64,000 nucleotides of DNA from Jeotgalibacillus proteolyticus. GTDB lineage: Bacteria > Bacillota > Bacilli > Bacillales > Jeotgalibacillaceae. The notes beneath the pieces were generated by a model. That model saw only the letters and a list, made by a program, of their open reading frames with translations, had not been told where the DNA came from and did not search any database. How positions within the stretch are numbered: position 1 is the stretch's first letter; each line of letters begins with the position of its first letter. Shown here in pieces: positions 8,198-16,817 of the stretch. The stretch lies in contig NZ_PREZ01000005.1 in NCBI RefSeq assembly GCF_002926065.1, positions 446,703-510,702 on the forward strand. Reading direction: 5' to 3'. Made by a program: the position numbers and the translations under genes.

Positions 8198-9931
8198 TTG
8201 AATGCAATTGCGTTAGCAGCAATCGGTATTTTTATTTTCATTCTGGGTTACCGCTTTTATTCGAAATTCGTTGCGGAAAAGATTTTCCGTTTAGACCCAA
8301 ATTATGTTACGCCTGCCCACCGCTTTACGGACGGCGTGGATTTTGTTCCAACAAATAAGTTTGTATTATGGGGGCATCACTTCACTTCCGTTGCGGGAGC
8401 AGCACCGATCTTAGGACCGGCAATTGCGGTTTACTGGGGCTGGCTGCCTGCTGTATTATGGGTCGTTTTCGGAACTGTTTTTGCAGCCGGAGTTCATGAT
8501 TTTGGAACGCTGGTTATTTCTGTGCGTAATAAGGGCCAGTCGATCGGTACATTAGCCAATAAACTTGTAGGCCAACGCGCAAAGATTTTATTTCTTTTTA
8601 TCATTTTAATTCTTGTATTGATGGTTAATGCAGTATTTGCATGGGTTATTGCCAATTTGTTTATTACTTTCCCTTCAAGCGTGCTGCCTGTGTTTATCCA
8701 GATTCCGCTTGCCATCTGGATCGGTCATGCCGTTTATAAGCGGAATGCAAAAATGCTTGTGCCATCACTTATCGCACTTGCGGTTATGTATTTTGTTGCC
8801 ATCATTTCAGCAAGGGTCGAATTTCTCCAAATTGACCTGGTTCGTTATATGGGCGGAGCAGAAGGAGCAGGAATTTTTGGTCTTGGAGCTGTTTCAAGCG
8901 CCTTCTTTATCTGGATTATTATTTTGATGATCTATGTGTACATCGCTTCCACCCTTCCAGTATGGAAGCTGCTTCAGCCGCGTGACTTTATTAACTCACA
9001 CCAGCTGGTTGTCGGTTTGGCCATTTTGTATCTTGGGCTTCTATTTACAAATCCTGAAATCACAGCACCAATCACCAACCCGAATGCTGATGATGTATCC
9101 TGGCTTCCTCTTCTCTTTATCACCATCGCCTGTGGGGCGATCTCAGGATTTCACGGCCTTGTTTCATCCGGAACCTCCTCCAAGCAGCTGAATAAAGAAA
9201 CAGATGCACGATTTGTCGGGTATCTTGGAGCTGTAGGGGAAGGGATTCTCGCTTTAGTTTCAATTATTGCCGTCATCACACTTTTCCCAACAAAAGAAGA
9301 CTTTTTAGCTACCTACGAAAGCTTTCAGGCGGCAAGCGCAGGAGGACTTGGCTCATTTGTACAAGGAGCGAGTCAGCTTGCAACCGGTCTTGGCATTCCT
9401 GTTGAAGTAGCTGCAACAATCGTGTCAATTATTGTAGTCAGCTTTGCAGCAACAACACTTGATACGTCTGTTCGGCTTATGCGCTACATCATTTCTGAGC
9501 TTGGATCAGAATATAAGATTCCGGCACTGACAAAAACGCATGTTGCTACAACGATCGCTGTTGTTTCAAGTGCTGCGCTTGTGTTAATTCCAGAAGGACC
9601 TCAGGGCTTTGGTTCAGGAGGCTATCTGCTGTGGCCGCTATTTGGTACCGCAAATCAGCTGCTTGCCGGAATCAGTTTAATGCTCATTTCTGTTTGGCTG
9701 AAGAGACTGGGAAGAAATTATCTGGTTACGATTATTCCAATGATCTTCCTGTTAGTCATGACGCTTTATGCGATGTTCATTCAGGTAATTACCCAGTGGT
9801 CGTGGTGGGGGAGCAACTCGAACTCACTGCTCTTTATTTTCGGAGCGATTATCATGGGCTTTGCTATCTGGATCATCATTACAGCTGTTTCAGCACTTAG
9901 AAGTACGGATCGTCTTGACCCGAATGAGTAA
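8198..9931 (+). CDS. cstA: CstA family transporter (carbon starvation protein A)
   Basis: This multi-pass membrane protein of about 577 residues has the CstA hallmarks: YRFYSKF at the N-terminus, PAHRFTDGVDFVPTNK, GHHFTSVAGAAPILGP and HDFG. CstA proteins import pyruvate and small peptides during carbon limitation. I chose the TTG at 8198. The upstream ATG at 8180 is part of the Shine-Dalgarno string GGGGGAGGAGAAGG, and TTG-encoded MNAIALAAIG aligns with the usual CstA N-terminus. A cre and a promoter lie upstream. Downstream follow a small CC-terminal protein and an ArsA-like ATPase in the same direction, forming a likely three-gene unit. Confidence 0.93.
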   Translation: MNAIALAAIGIFIFILGYRFYSKFVAEKIFRLDPNYVTPAHRFTDGVDFVPTNKFVLWGHHFTSVAGAAPILGPAIAVYWGWLPAVLWVVFGTVFAAGVHDFGTLVISVRNKGQSIGTLANKLVGQRAKILFLFIILILVLMVNAVFAWVIANLFITFPSSVLPVFIQIPLAIWIGHAVYKRNAKMLVPSLIALAVMYFVAIISARVEFLQIDLVRYMGGAEGAGIFGLGAVSSAFFIWIIILMIYVYIASTLPVWKLLQPRDFINSHQLVVGLAILYLGLLFTNPEITAPITNPNADDVSWLPLLFITIACGAISGFHGLVSSGTSSKQLNKETDARFVGYLGAVGEGILALVSIIAVITLFPTKEDFLATYESFQAASAGGLGSFVQGASQLATGLGIPVEVAATIVSIIVVSFAATTLDTSVRLMRYIISELGSEYKIPALTKTHVATTIAVVSSAALVLIPEGPQGFGSGGYLLWPLFGTANQLLAGISLMLISVWLKRLGRNYLVTIIPMIFLLVMTLYAMFIQVITQWSWWGSNSNSLLFIFGAIIMGFAIWIIITAVSALRSTDRLDPNE

Positions 9932-10076
9932 ACAGCCTGCAAATTCAGTCTATTAAAGACCTGAGAAACAGTCCATAAATGCGCGTAAACGATTACTAAG
10001 GAGGGGCTTGTCAACAGTCGTATTTTTCAGACTTATGATGGCCCCTTTTCCTAATCAGAACGGAGGTAGCTTGGCT

Positions 10077-10337
10077 ATGATGATCGACAAAGTAAAAGCG
10101 CTTATTGCGTATTATGAAGAAGTGCTCAGCATGCCCCACCGTCAGGAAATTGCCCGTGAGCTTCGGAATGAGGACGATTTATTTCTTCTGCTGCTTTATT
10201 CTGAAATGATCGGCATTCCAAATCCTGTTTATTACTACACGTTGGAGCTCTACCCTTATATGATTGAAAAGTTCCATGACTGGCATTTGCGAATGGGCAT
10301 GGAAAAATCACCAATGACAGGCATCCGCTGCTGCTAG
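10077..10337 (+). CDS. Small CC-terminal protein (cory-CC-star type)
   Basis: This 86-residue soluble protein has the core VKALIAYYEEVLSMPHRQEIARELRNEDDLFLLLLYSEMIG and ends ...MTGIRCC immediately before the stop. The terminal vicinal cysteines match a family I recall as cory-CC-star, whose function is unknown. The start is set at ATG 10077 by GGAGGT nine bases upstream. Upstream in-frame codons from 10008 lack a good site. The gene lies 145 bp after cstA and 33 bp before the ArsA-like ATPase, so the three are probably co-expressed. The C-terminal Cys pair suggests metal, thiol or persulfide chemistry, or use as a C-terminal recognition tag. That is inference. Confidence 0.75.
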   Translation: MMIDKVKALIAYYEEVLSMPHRQEIARELRNEDDLFLLLLYSEMIGIPNPVYYYTLELYPYMIEKFHDWHLRMGMEKSPMTGIRCC

Positions 10338-10370
10338 GGACGCGTATCCATGATTAAAAGGAGAATTCAT

Positions 10371-11297
10371 ATGGAAGTTTTAACGAAAAGCATCATTTTT
10401 GTGGGAGGAAAAGGCGGCGTCGGCAAATCCACGTCAGCTGCTGCCATAGCGTGGAAATCAGCCGGACAGGGCCACCGCACCCTGCTGATTTCAACAGACC
10501 CCGCCCATAATGTCGGCGATATTTTTGATCAGAAAATAGGCGGGAAGATAAAAGAAATTTCGAAGAATCTCTTCGCACTGGAAATTGATCCGGAGATCGA
10601 AACGGCAAATTACATTAAAGGGGTAAAGGAAAATATTAAAGGCGTTGTGCACTCTGGAATGATGGAGGAGGTTCATCGCCAGCTTGACACAGCTAAGGCT
10701 TCCCCAGGGGCTGATGAAGCTGCTTTATTTGATAAGCTGATTTCCATTATTCTTGAAGAGCGGGCTAATTTTGATAAGCTCGTGTTTGATACTGCCCCTA
10801 CCGGCCATACGATCAGGCTTTTGACTCTTCCGGAATTAATGGGTGTTTGGATTGAAGGCCTTCTTGAAAAAAGAAAGAAAACAAACGAAAATTATGCCGC
10901 ATTGCTAAACGACGGGGAGCCTGTGGAGGATCCAATTTATGATGTGCTTCGTACAAGACAGGAACGTTTTTCAAAAGCGCGCGATCTTCTTTTAAGCGAA
11001 AAAGAAACCGGCTTTATCTTCGTTCTCAACCCTGAACGGCTGCCAATTCTTGAGACAAAAAAAGCCTTAGAGCTTCTTCATAAATATGATCTTCATGTTA
11101 AAACCCTGATTATTAATAAGGTCCTGCCGGATGATGCGGACGGCGCTTTTATGCTGGAGCGGAAAAAGCATGAACTGCAGTACACAGAACTGATTAAAGA
11201 AACGTTTAAAAAGCAGCAGTTAATCTTTGTTCCCCTCTTTTCCCAGGATATTGTAAGCAAGCATCATCTGGAATGGTTCAGTAATCACTTTAAGTAA
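10371..11297 (+). CDS. ArsA/Get3-family ATPase lacking cysteines
   Basis: This 308-residue cytoplasmic ATPase has the deviant Walker A GGKGGVGKST (residues 12-21), switch I-like DPAHNVGDIF, Walker B/switch II FDTAPTGHTIRLL, and the adenine-loop NKVLPDD. ATG 10371 is used because AAAGGAG sits seven bases upstream. The longer frame from 10350 begins inside that site. The protein has no cysteine at all, so it lacks the arsenite-binding Cys triad of ArsA and the zinc CxxC of Get3. An arsenite-pump role is therefore unlikely. Adjacent to cstA and a CC-terminal protein, it may help mature or insert a membrane client. That is inference. Confidence 0.88.
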   Translation: MEVLTKSIIFVGGKGGVGKSTSAAAIAWKSAGQGHRTLLISTDPAHNVGDIFDQKIGGKIKEISKNLFALEIDPEIETANYIKGVKENIKGVVHSGMMEEVHRQLDTAKASPGADEAALFDKLISIILEERANFDKLVFDTAPTGHTIRLLTLPELMGVWIEGLLEKRKKTNENYAALLNDGEPVEDPIYDVLRTRQERFSKARDLLLSEKETGFIFVLNPERLPILETKKALELLHKYDLHVKTLIINKVLPDDADGAFMLERKKHELQYTELIKETFKKQQLIFVPLFSQDIVSKHHLEWFSNHFK

Positions 11298-11298
11298 T

Positions 11299-11345
11299 AA
11301 AAAAGGAGCTCAAAGCGATTTTTACGCTTTTAAGCTCTTTTTTTA
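11299..11345. terminator. Convergent bidirectional terminator
   Basis: An imperfect stem (AAAAAGGAGCTCAAAGCG / CGCTTTTAAGCTCTTTTTTT) sits between the ATPase and the osmoprotectant operon, with A and T tails for both strands. Confidence 0.8.
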
Positions 11346-12248
11346 TTCTTCGACCAGTCCGTTATCCCTCAGCCACTCATACGCAACGACCGAAACGCTT
11401 TCCCCATCAATATCAACGCGGTAATTCAATTCTCTCATAATCGAGCTATCCAGTCTTTCCGCTAAAATAGCTGTGATGTCTTCTATTTCAGGATACTCAT
11501 CAAGGATGTCCTGGTTAATGGACACCGCTGCTCGATAAGGCGGAAAGAATTCCTGGTCGTCTTCAAGAACGATCAGATTGTAGCTTTTAATCGTGGCATC
11601 TGTTTCAAATGCAACAGATACCTCCACCTGTTCATTATCCAGCGCCCGTTGTGTCAGGCCGATATCCATCTGATTAATTTGAGTAGAGCCAAATTCGAAG
11701 CCGTATGTCTCCTGGAGCCCGGGAATCCCGTCTGCCCGGTTGGCAAACTCAGCATCAGAAGCCATCGAAAGCTCTCCAGGATTCTCATTAATATACTCAG
11801 CCAGATCACTGATCGATTCAATTCCAAGCTCCTCCGCCTGTTCAGCTCTCATGGCAAGTGCATACGTATTATTAACATTGGACATATTCATCCAGTGAAT
11901 CTCTTTTTCACTGTCAATTTCCTTTACCTTCTCAAAGGCTTCACCCGGATCAATGATGGGTTCCTCTCCCATATAGGTCATGAGCGCAGTCCCGGTATAT
12001 TCCCACATAAGATCAACCTGTCCGTTCTCCAAGGCGGAACGGACGACACTGCTTCCGAGGTTATTCATCTGATTTACTTTAAAGCCTTCTTCCACCAGTA
12101 AAAAGGCGGTCATTTCCGATAATAAGTACTGCTCAGTAAAGTTTTTTCCCCCTACTGTTACCTCTTTTTCTGCGATTCCAATTCCCGAGCAAGAAGCCAG
12201 GATGACAGCGGTCATTAAAAGAGGAATAAGCTTAAGTGATATTTTCAC
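11343..12248 (-). CDS. Osmoprotectant (glycine betaine/choline) ABC binding lipoprotein, OpuCC-like
   Basis: This 301-residue lipoprotein has a signal peptide ending ILASC (Cys20), then EVTVGGKNFTEQYLLSEM, the classic start of OpuBC/OpuCC/OsmF substrate-binding proteins, and ...DLMWEYTGTALMTYM. A GTG start at 12248 is chosen because GGAGGT lies nine bases upstream of it. The longer ATG start at 12272 would place that ribosome site inside the coding region. It is the last gene of the permease-ATPase-permease-binding protein operon. Ligand is a quaternary amine by family, unproven here. Confidence 0.9.
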   Translation of the reverse strand: MKISLKLIPLLMTAVILASCSGIGIAEKEVTVGGKNFTEQYLLSEMTAFLLVEEGFKVNQMNNLGSSVVRSALENGQVDLMWEYTGTALMTYMGEEPIIDPGEAFEKVKEIDSEKEIHWMNMSNVNNTYALAMRAEQAEELGIESISDLAEYINENPGELSMASDAEFANRADGIPGLQETYGFEFGSTQINQMDIGLTQRALDNEQVEVSVAFETDATIKSYNLIVLEDDQEFFPPYRAAVSINQDILDEYPEIEDITAILAERLDSSIMRELNYRVDIDGESVSVVAYEWLRDNGLVEE

Positions 12249-12275
12249 AATTCTACGACCTCCATTTTTCAATTC

Positions 12276-13013
12276 CTATGTTCTTGCTTCCTGCCTTGAG
12301 CCCTTCGGCACTAAGACATATTCAGCCTTGCGCAGAAGATAATCGGCTCCGATTGCCATTAAGGTGACAGGAATCGCTCCGGAAATTAAAAATCCATTGT
12401 CAAACAGCTGAATGCCTGTAAAAATCCAGACACCAAGTCCTCCTCCGCCCACTACATAGGCAAGTGCTGCTGTCCCGATATTCAGCACAACCGCCGTTCT
12501 GATCCCGGCAAGAATTGAATAAGCGGAGTTTGGCAGTTCAATGCGAAAAAGAATCTGATAAGGCCTCATGCCCATCCCTTTTGCCGCATCAATTAAATTT
12601 TTATCAATGGTATCAAGTCCCGCTACTGTGTTTCTGAAAATCGGCAGCAATGAATAAATGAATAGGGCAAAAACGGCTGTTTGAAAGCCAATTCCCAATA
12701 CACTTATCATAAGGGCCAGTACAGCTAAGCTTGGGATCGTCTGTCCAAAATTAACAATATTCGTTACCAGCCATTCAGCTTTTCTGAACCTGGGTCTTGT
12801 AATGAGTATTCCTGCTGGTACAGCAATCAGGATGGCAAGAATTGATGATACAAGAACAAGCTCTGAATGCTGGCGCAGCAAAACAAGAAACGTGCTGGAA
12901 TCACTCCATATATACGATAAATACTGATTGCTTAAGGCCCAAATGAAAAAGCCGATGACAAGTGCGTAAACGACTATCCGAAAAGCATTGCCAATTAGTT
13001 TTTTTCTATTCAC
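12276..13013 (-). CDS. Osmoprotectant ABC permease (OpuCD/YehY-like)
   Basis: This 245-residue permease has the binding-protein-dependent transport domain: an N-terminal TM (VVYALVIGFFIWALS), HSELVLVSSILAILIAVPAGILI, and the EAA-like loop IDAAKGMGMRPYQILFRIELP. This is characteristic of the OpuB/OpuC/ProW branch. It ends 27 bp before the binding protein's GTG start and starts 4 bp after the ATPase gene, so the cluster is a tight operon. It forms the channel together with the second permease at 14029-14682. Confidence 0.9.
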   Translation of the reverse strand: MNRKKLIGNAFRIVVYALVIGFFIWALSNQYLSYIWSDSSTFLVLLRQHSELVLVSSILAILIAVPAGILITRPRFRKAEWLVTNIVNFGQTIPSLAVLALMISVLGIGFQTAVFALFIYSLLPIFRNTVAGLDTIDKNLIDAAKGMGMRPYQILFRIELPNSAYSILAGIRTAVVLNIGTAALAYVVGGGGLGVWIFTGIQLFDNGFLISGAIPVTLMAIGADYLLRKAEYVLVPKGSRQEART

Positions 13014-13017
13014 CGAA

Positions 13018-14010
13018 TCACCCTTCCTGGGATACGGACATTTTCCCTTTTATTTCAAAATGAAGATACTTTTGAACAAGATCGATGGTAATGGAGCCAA
13101 TTTTCCCGCCCTCATCATTCGTTACAATAACCTGATCCGCTTCCTGGTTTAATAACATTGATAATGTGTTTCTAAGGTCCTGATGAACATTGATTGTTTT
13201 GGTATCCTGAATGGACTCATCCATTTGGGCTAACCCAATGACCTCCTCCAAATTTTTAACCGTATGCAGACTCAGACTTTTAATGGCCCGGTCCTTACCG
13301 AAAAATTGAGAGACAAATTCATTTTTAGGATGCATCATCATTTCTGAAGGAGTATCATATTGCATAATTTCCCCGTCACGCAAAAGCATAATTTTATCGG
13401 CCATCTTAATGGCTTCATCAATGTCATGACTTACAAACAAAATTGTCTTTTTTACTTCGCGCTGGATGGCTAAAAATTCGTCCTGGATTTTTTCCCGGAT
13501 AATCGGATCAAGAGCGCCAAACGGCTCGTCCATCAGCATAACAGGCGGATCTGCTGCAAGTGCACGCACAACCCCTATTCGCTGCTGCTGTCCGCCGGAA
13601 AGCTCCTGCGGAAGCCGTTTGCCATAATCCTTTGCATCCAGGCCAATCAGCTTCATTAAATAATTGAAGCGTTCTTTCTTTTTCTTCTTGCTCCACCCAA
13701 GCAGATCCGGAACAATCATGACATTTTCTTCAATCGTCATATTTGGAAAAAGACCGTTGCTCTGAATGACGTAGCCAATCTTTCTTCTTAATTCAATGGC
13801 ATCGAGATCCTTTGAATTATCATTATCGATAATGATTTCTCCTTCTGTAATGGATTCGAGTCTGTTTACCATTCGCAGAAGAGTCGTTTTGCCGCAGCCT
13901 GAAGGACCGAGCAAAACAACAATTTTCCCTTGATCAACCGTAAAATCAACGTTCTTGACGGCTGTACTGCTTCCGTTATATTGCTTCGTTACCTGATTGA
14001 ACGTAATCAT
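13018..14010 (-). CDS. Osmoprotectant ABC ATPase with CBS-like C-terminus (OpuCA-like)
   Basis: This 330-residue protein has Walker A GPSGCGKTT, Q-loop VIQSNGLFPNMTIEENVM, signature LSGGQQQR, Walker B VMLMDEPFGALDP and H-loop VSHD. After about residue 240 (FFGKDRAIKSL) it has one CBS-like region (INVHQDLRNTLSMLLNQEADQVIVTNDEGGKIGSIT). CBS domains in OpuCA-type ATPases sense ionic strength or c-di-AMP. Full OpuCA has two, so this tail of about 80 residues may carry a single repeat. It lies between the two permease genes. Confidence 0.9.
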   Translation of the reverse strand: MITFNQVTKQYNGSSTAVKNVDFTVDQGKIVVLLGPSGCGKTTLLRMVNRLESITEGEIIIDNDNSKDLDAIELRRKIGYVIQSNGLFPNMTIEENVMIVPDLLGWSKKKKKERFNYLMKLIGLDAKDYGKRLPQELSGGQQQRIGVVRALAADPPVMLMDEPFGALDPIIREKIQDEFLAIQREVKKTILFVSHDIDEAIKMADKIMLLRDGEIMQYDTPSEMMMHPKNEFVSQFFGKDRAIKSLSLHTVKNLEEVIGLAQMDESIQDTKTINVHQDLRNTLSMLLNQEADQVIVTNDEGGKIGSITIDLVQKYLHFEIKGKMSVSQEG

Positions 14011-14028
14011 TTTTTCACCTCTTACAAG

Positions 14029-14682
14029 TTAGTTGGCAAGGCTTTTTGCTGTAAAACGCTTTTGGATCATCAAAAGGATGGCATCCGCAATGATTGCCAG
14101 TAATGCGACAGCGAGAGAACCCGAGATTATAAGATAGTTGTCTCCCCTGCTGATTCCCTGAGTAATAAGCACACCTAATCCGCCCGCTCCAATATAAGCA
14201 GCTATGACGCCTATACCTATATTAAGAACAACCGCTGTGCGAACTCCCGCCATGATAACCGGCATGGCATTTGGAATTTCAACCCGCAGCAAACGCTGAT
14301 GTGTTTTCATTCCCATGCCAATTGCAGCATCACGCATTTCCGGATTCACATTTTTAATTGCTGTGTAGGTATTGCGAATGATGGGAAGCTGAGAATATAA
14401 AACCAGCGCCACAAATGCCGGCAGAAAACCAATTCCCTGATTGATTAATGAAAAGATAGGGATCATAACCCCAAACAGTGCAATACTTGGGATCGTGAGT
14501 GTGACAGAAGCTACTTGAAGTACTGTTCCTGCGAGGTATTCGTTTGTGGTGAGATAAATGCCAAGCGGCACACCGATTAATAGGGCTACAATGATGGCTA
14601 AAGAAACAAGGATGGCATGGTCAATCGTCAGCTCTAAAATACGGGGTGCATTAATTTCTAAAAATCGTACCCAATCCTCCAA
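14029..14682 (-). CDS. Osmoprotectant ABC permease (OpuCB/YehW-like), first gene of operon
   Basis: This 217-residue permease has VSLAIIVALLIGVPLGIYLT and the loop MRDAAIGMGMKTHQRLLRVEIP, the OpuB/OpuC permease signature. GGAAAATAGGTTGG lies before the ATG. It heads the minus-strand operon permease-ATPase-permease-binding protein, an order like E. coli yehWXYZ rather than B. subtilis opuC (ATPase first). A strong terminator of the NRAMP-like gene lies just upstream, so the operon must have its own promoter in the 14683-14725 region. I could not identify it with confidence. Confidence 0.88.
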   Translation of the reverse strand: MEDWVRFLEINAPRILELTIDHAILVSLAIIVALLIGVPLGIYLTTNEYLAGTVLQVASVTLTIPSIALFGVMIPIFSLINQGIGFLPAFVALVLYSQLPIIRNTYTAIKNVNPEMRDAAIGMGMKTHQRLLRVEIPNAMPVIMAGVRTAVVLNIGIGVIAAYIGAGGLGVLITQGISRGDNYLIISGSLAVALLAIIADAILLMIQKRFTAKSLAN

Positions 14683-14726
14683 CCTATTTTCCTCCCTTCC
14701 AGATCGTTTCTATTCTATTTTGCGTC

Positions 14727-14776
14727 TAAAAAAAAAGAGTTATACAGACTTTACATCTGATAACTCTTCTTTAAGT
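14727..14776 (-). terminator. Terminator of the NRAMP-like gene
   Basis: The stem AGAGTTAT...ATAACTCT has inner pairing CAGA/TCTG. Read on the minus strand it is followed by a run of eight T. A shorter T run exists on the plus side. Confidence 0.85.
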
Positions 14777-14842
14777 ATAGCATAGTTAACATAATCAGTA
14801 GAAAAAGCGTGTTTTTTGTCAAAATCCATCGAAAATCACCGC

Positions 14843-16030
14843 TTATGAGAATAGCTGTGGAATACCATTTATCAGCGTGTAGCCGCCCATATACGCCATC
14901 ACAACCACGATAATGGCTCCGAATACCGTCATCCAAATAGGATGCTTATAGTCCCCGACAATTTTCGCCTTGTGGGCAGCAATCAGCATAACGCCAAGAG
15001 AAATTGGCAGAATCAAGCCATTCACTGAACCAACTAGAATTAAGATCATTACAGGCTGTCCGACAATAACAAAAACTGTGGTAGATATAACGATAAAGCT
15101 TACAATTAATAGCTTTTCATACTTTTGTAAAACAGGGCTGAAGGTCTTGATGAAGGAGACTGACGTATAAGCTGCTCCTACAACAGAGGTTACAGCCGCT
15201 GCCCACATCACGACACCAAATATTTTGTATCCGACATTTCCTGCAGCAAGCTGGAAGACAGAAGCAGGAGGATTAGACGGATCGATTTGAAGACCCTGAG
15301 CAACGATTCCAAATGTAGCAAGAAACAGGAAAATCCTCATGATGGAGGCAATCCCAATGGCAGAGATCGAGCTTTTTGTTACTTCACCTAAGTTTTCTCT
15401 ACCCTTTAACCCGGCATCAAGCAATCTGTGACCGCCTGCAAAGGTGATATATCCTCCGACAGTACCGCCAACAAGCGTTACAATCGCAAGCAAATCAATG
15501 GTCTCAGGAATAAAGGTGCGTGTAATTGCCTCTCCAATCGGTGGTTGCGACTGGAACATTACAAAGATTGTCAGACCAATCATTAAAAATCCAAGGAGCT
15601 GGGTAAAACGGTCCATTAAGCGCCCCGCTTCTTTCACAAGGAAAATACCTACTGCGACAATTCCGCTGAATAATGCGCCCATTTCCGGTGAAACACCAAA
15701 AAGCACATTCGTTCCAAGTCCCGCTCCTCCGATATTTCCGATATTAAACGCAAGGCCTCCCATCACGATAAGGAAAGCTAATACATAACCGAGTCCCGGA
15801 AAAACATCATTCGCAATGTCCTGCGCCCTCTTTTCTGAGACGGCAATAATCCGCCAGATGTTCATCTGAGCTCCGATATCAATGATGATTGACACTAAAA
15901 TAACAAAACCGAAGCTTGCGGCAAGTGTTTGGGTAAAGGTGGTCGTCTGCGTTAAAAATCCTGGACCAATTGCGGAGGTAGCCATTAAAAACGCTGCCCC
16001 CAGCAAAACACTGCGATTTGAATTTTTCAT
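14843..16030 (-). CDS. NRAMP-related transporter (YcsG-like), probably linked to 5-oxoproline
   Basis: This protein of about 395 residues has 11 or so TMs and resembles the NRAMP fold: TSAIGPGFLTQTTTF in TM1 and GGYITFAGGHRLLDAG in TM6. It lacks the metal-binding DPGN of TM1 and the MPH of TM6 found in true Mn/Fe NRAMPs, so metal transport is doubtful. The start at 16030 has GGGGAAGAG upstream. The frame extends 30 codons further, into the pxpA region. It follows pxpB-pxpC-pxpA on the same strand, as ycsG neighbours ycsF in B. subtilis. Import of 5-oxoproline or a related lactam is the natural guess. Confidence 0.85.
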   Translation of the reverse strand: MKNSNRSVLLGAAFLMATSAIGPGFLTQTTTFTQTLAASFGFVILVSIIIDIGAQMNIWRIIAVSEKRAQDIANDVFPGLGYVLAFLIVMGGLAFNIGNIGGAGLGTNVLFGVSPEMGALFSGIVAVGIFLVKEAGRLMDRFTQLLGFLMIGLTIFVMFQSQPPIGEAITRTFIPETIDLLAIVTLVGGTVGGYITFAGGHRLLDAGLKGRENLGEVTKSSISAIGIASIMRIFLFLATFGIVAQGLQIDPSNPPASVFQLAAGNVGYKIFGVVMWAAAVTSVVGAAYTSVSFIKTFSPVLQKYEKLLIVSFIVISTTVFVIVGQPVMILILVGSVNGLILPISLGVMLIAAHKAKIVGDYKHPIWMTVFGAIIVVVMAYMGGYTLINGIPQLFS

Positions 16031-16049
16031 TTTCTCTTCCCCATTTCTT

Positions 16050-16817
16050 TTATCTTTCAACACCGATCGATAGCAGCTCAACACCTTCTGCCCGGAGTGT
16101 TTCATTAATTTTCTCAGCAAAGCTTAAGGCATGCGCCCCGTCTCCATGAATACACACTGTATCGGCCTGAATGCTGATATCCTTCCCTGTTACAGCTTGC
16201 ACCTGCTTTTCTTTGATCATTCGTACAACCTGTGATACGGCCTGGCTATCATCTTCTATTAAGGCATTTGCCTCCTTTCTTGAAGTAAGCTCTCCTGTCA
16301 CCTGATAAGTACGGTCAGAGAAAACCTCGCTAGCTGTCTTCAGCCCTCTTTTTTCTCCCGCCTTCACAAGCTCTCCCCCTGACAGACCGAATAACACAAG
16401 CTCAGGATCTACATCCCAAACAGCTTTTGCTATCGCTTCAGATAGCAAGGGGTCTCTTGCAGCCATATTGTATAAAGCTCCATGCGGCTTTACGTGCTGC
16501 ATTTTAGCTCCTGATGCTTTAACAAATCCATAGAGTGCGCCAATTTGATAGACTACCAAGTCATATGCCTCTTCAGGGCTAATAGCTATATTCCGGCGAC
16601 CAAAGCCAACAACATCATCAAAGCCTGGGTGCGCGCCGATTCCGACTCCCTTTTCCAATGCAAGATTAACGGTTTTTTTCATGGTCGAAGGGTCGCCCGC
16701 ATGAAAACCGCAGGCAATATTAGCTGAGGTGACATAATCTAAAATGGCCGAATCATTCCCCATTTTATAAGCGCCAAAGCTTTCTCCCATATCACAATTA
16801 AGATCAACTCGCAGCAT
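16050..16817 (-). CDS. pxpA: 5-oxoprolinase subunit A
   Basis: This 255-residue LamB/YcsF family protein opens [14 protein letters not shown], then [13 protein letters not shown] and [10 protein letters not shown], the family's metal- and substrate-site motifs. PxpA works with PxpB and PxpC to hydrolyse 5-oxoproline (pyroglutamate) to glutamate using ATP. ATG 16817 is chosen because AGAAGGGG sits nine bases upstream. An in-frame TTG lies at 16826. The start overlaps the end of pxpC by 14 bp. Length and motifs are intact. Confidence 0.95.
   Translation of the reverse strand: MLRVDLNCDMGESFGAYKMGNDSAILDYVTSANIACGFHAGDPSTMKKTVNLALEKGVGIGAHPGFDDVVGFGRRNIAISPEEAYDLVVYQIGALYGFVKASGAKMQHVKPHGALYNMAARDPLLSEAIAKAVWDVDPELVLFGLSGGELVKAGEKRGLKTASEVFSDRTYQVTGELTSRKEANALIEDDSQAVSQVVRMIKEKQVQAVTGKDISIQADTVCIHGDGAHALSFAEKINETLRAEGVELLSIGVER

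Noticed and set aside
9974..9987. cre site downstream of cstA
   Set aside because: CGTAAACGATTACT has two mismatches in defined positions and lies in the 3' region. Too weak to call.
10008..10076. N-terminal extension of the CC-terminal protein
   Set aside because: Upstream codons lie before and within the GGAGGT site. The ATG at 10077 has ideal spacing.
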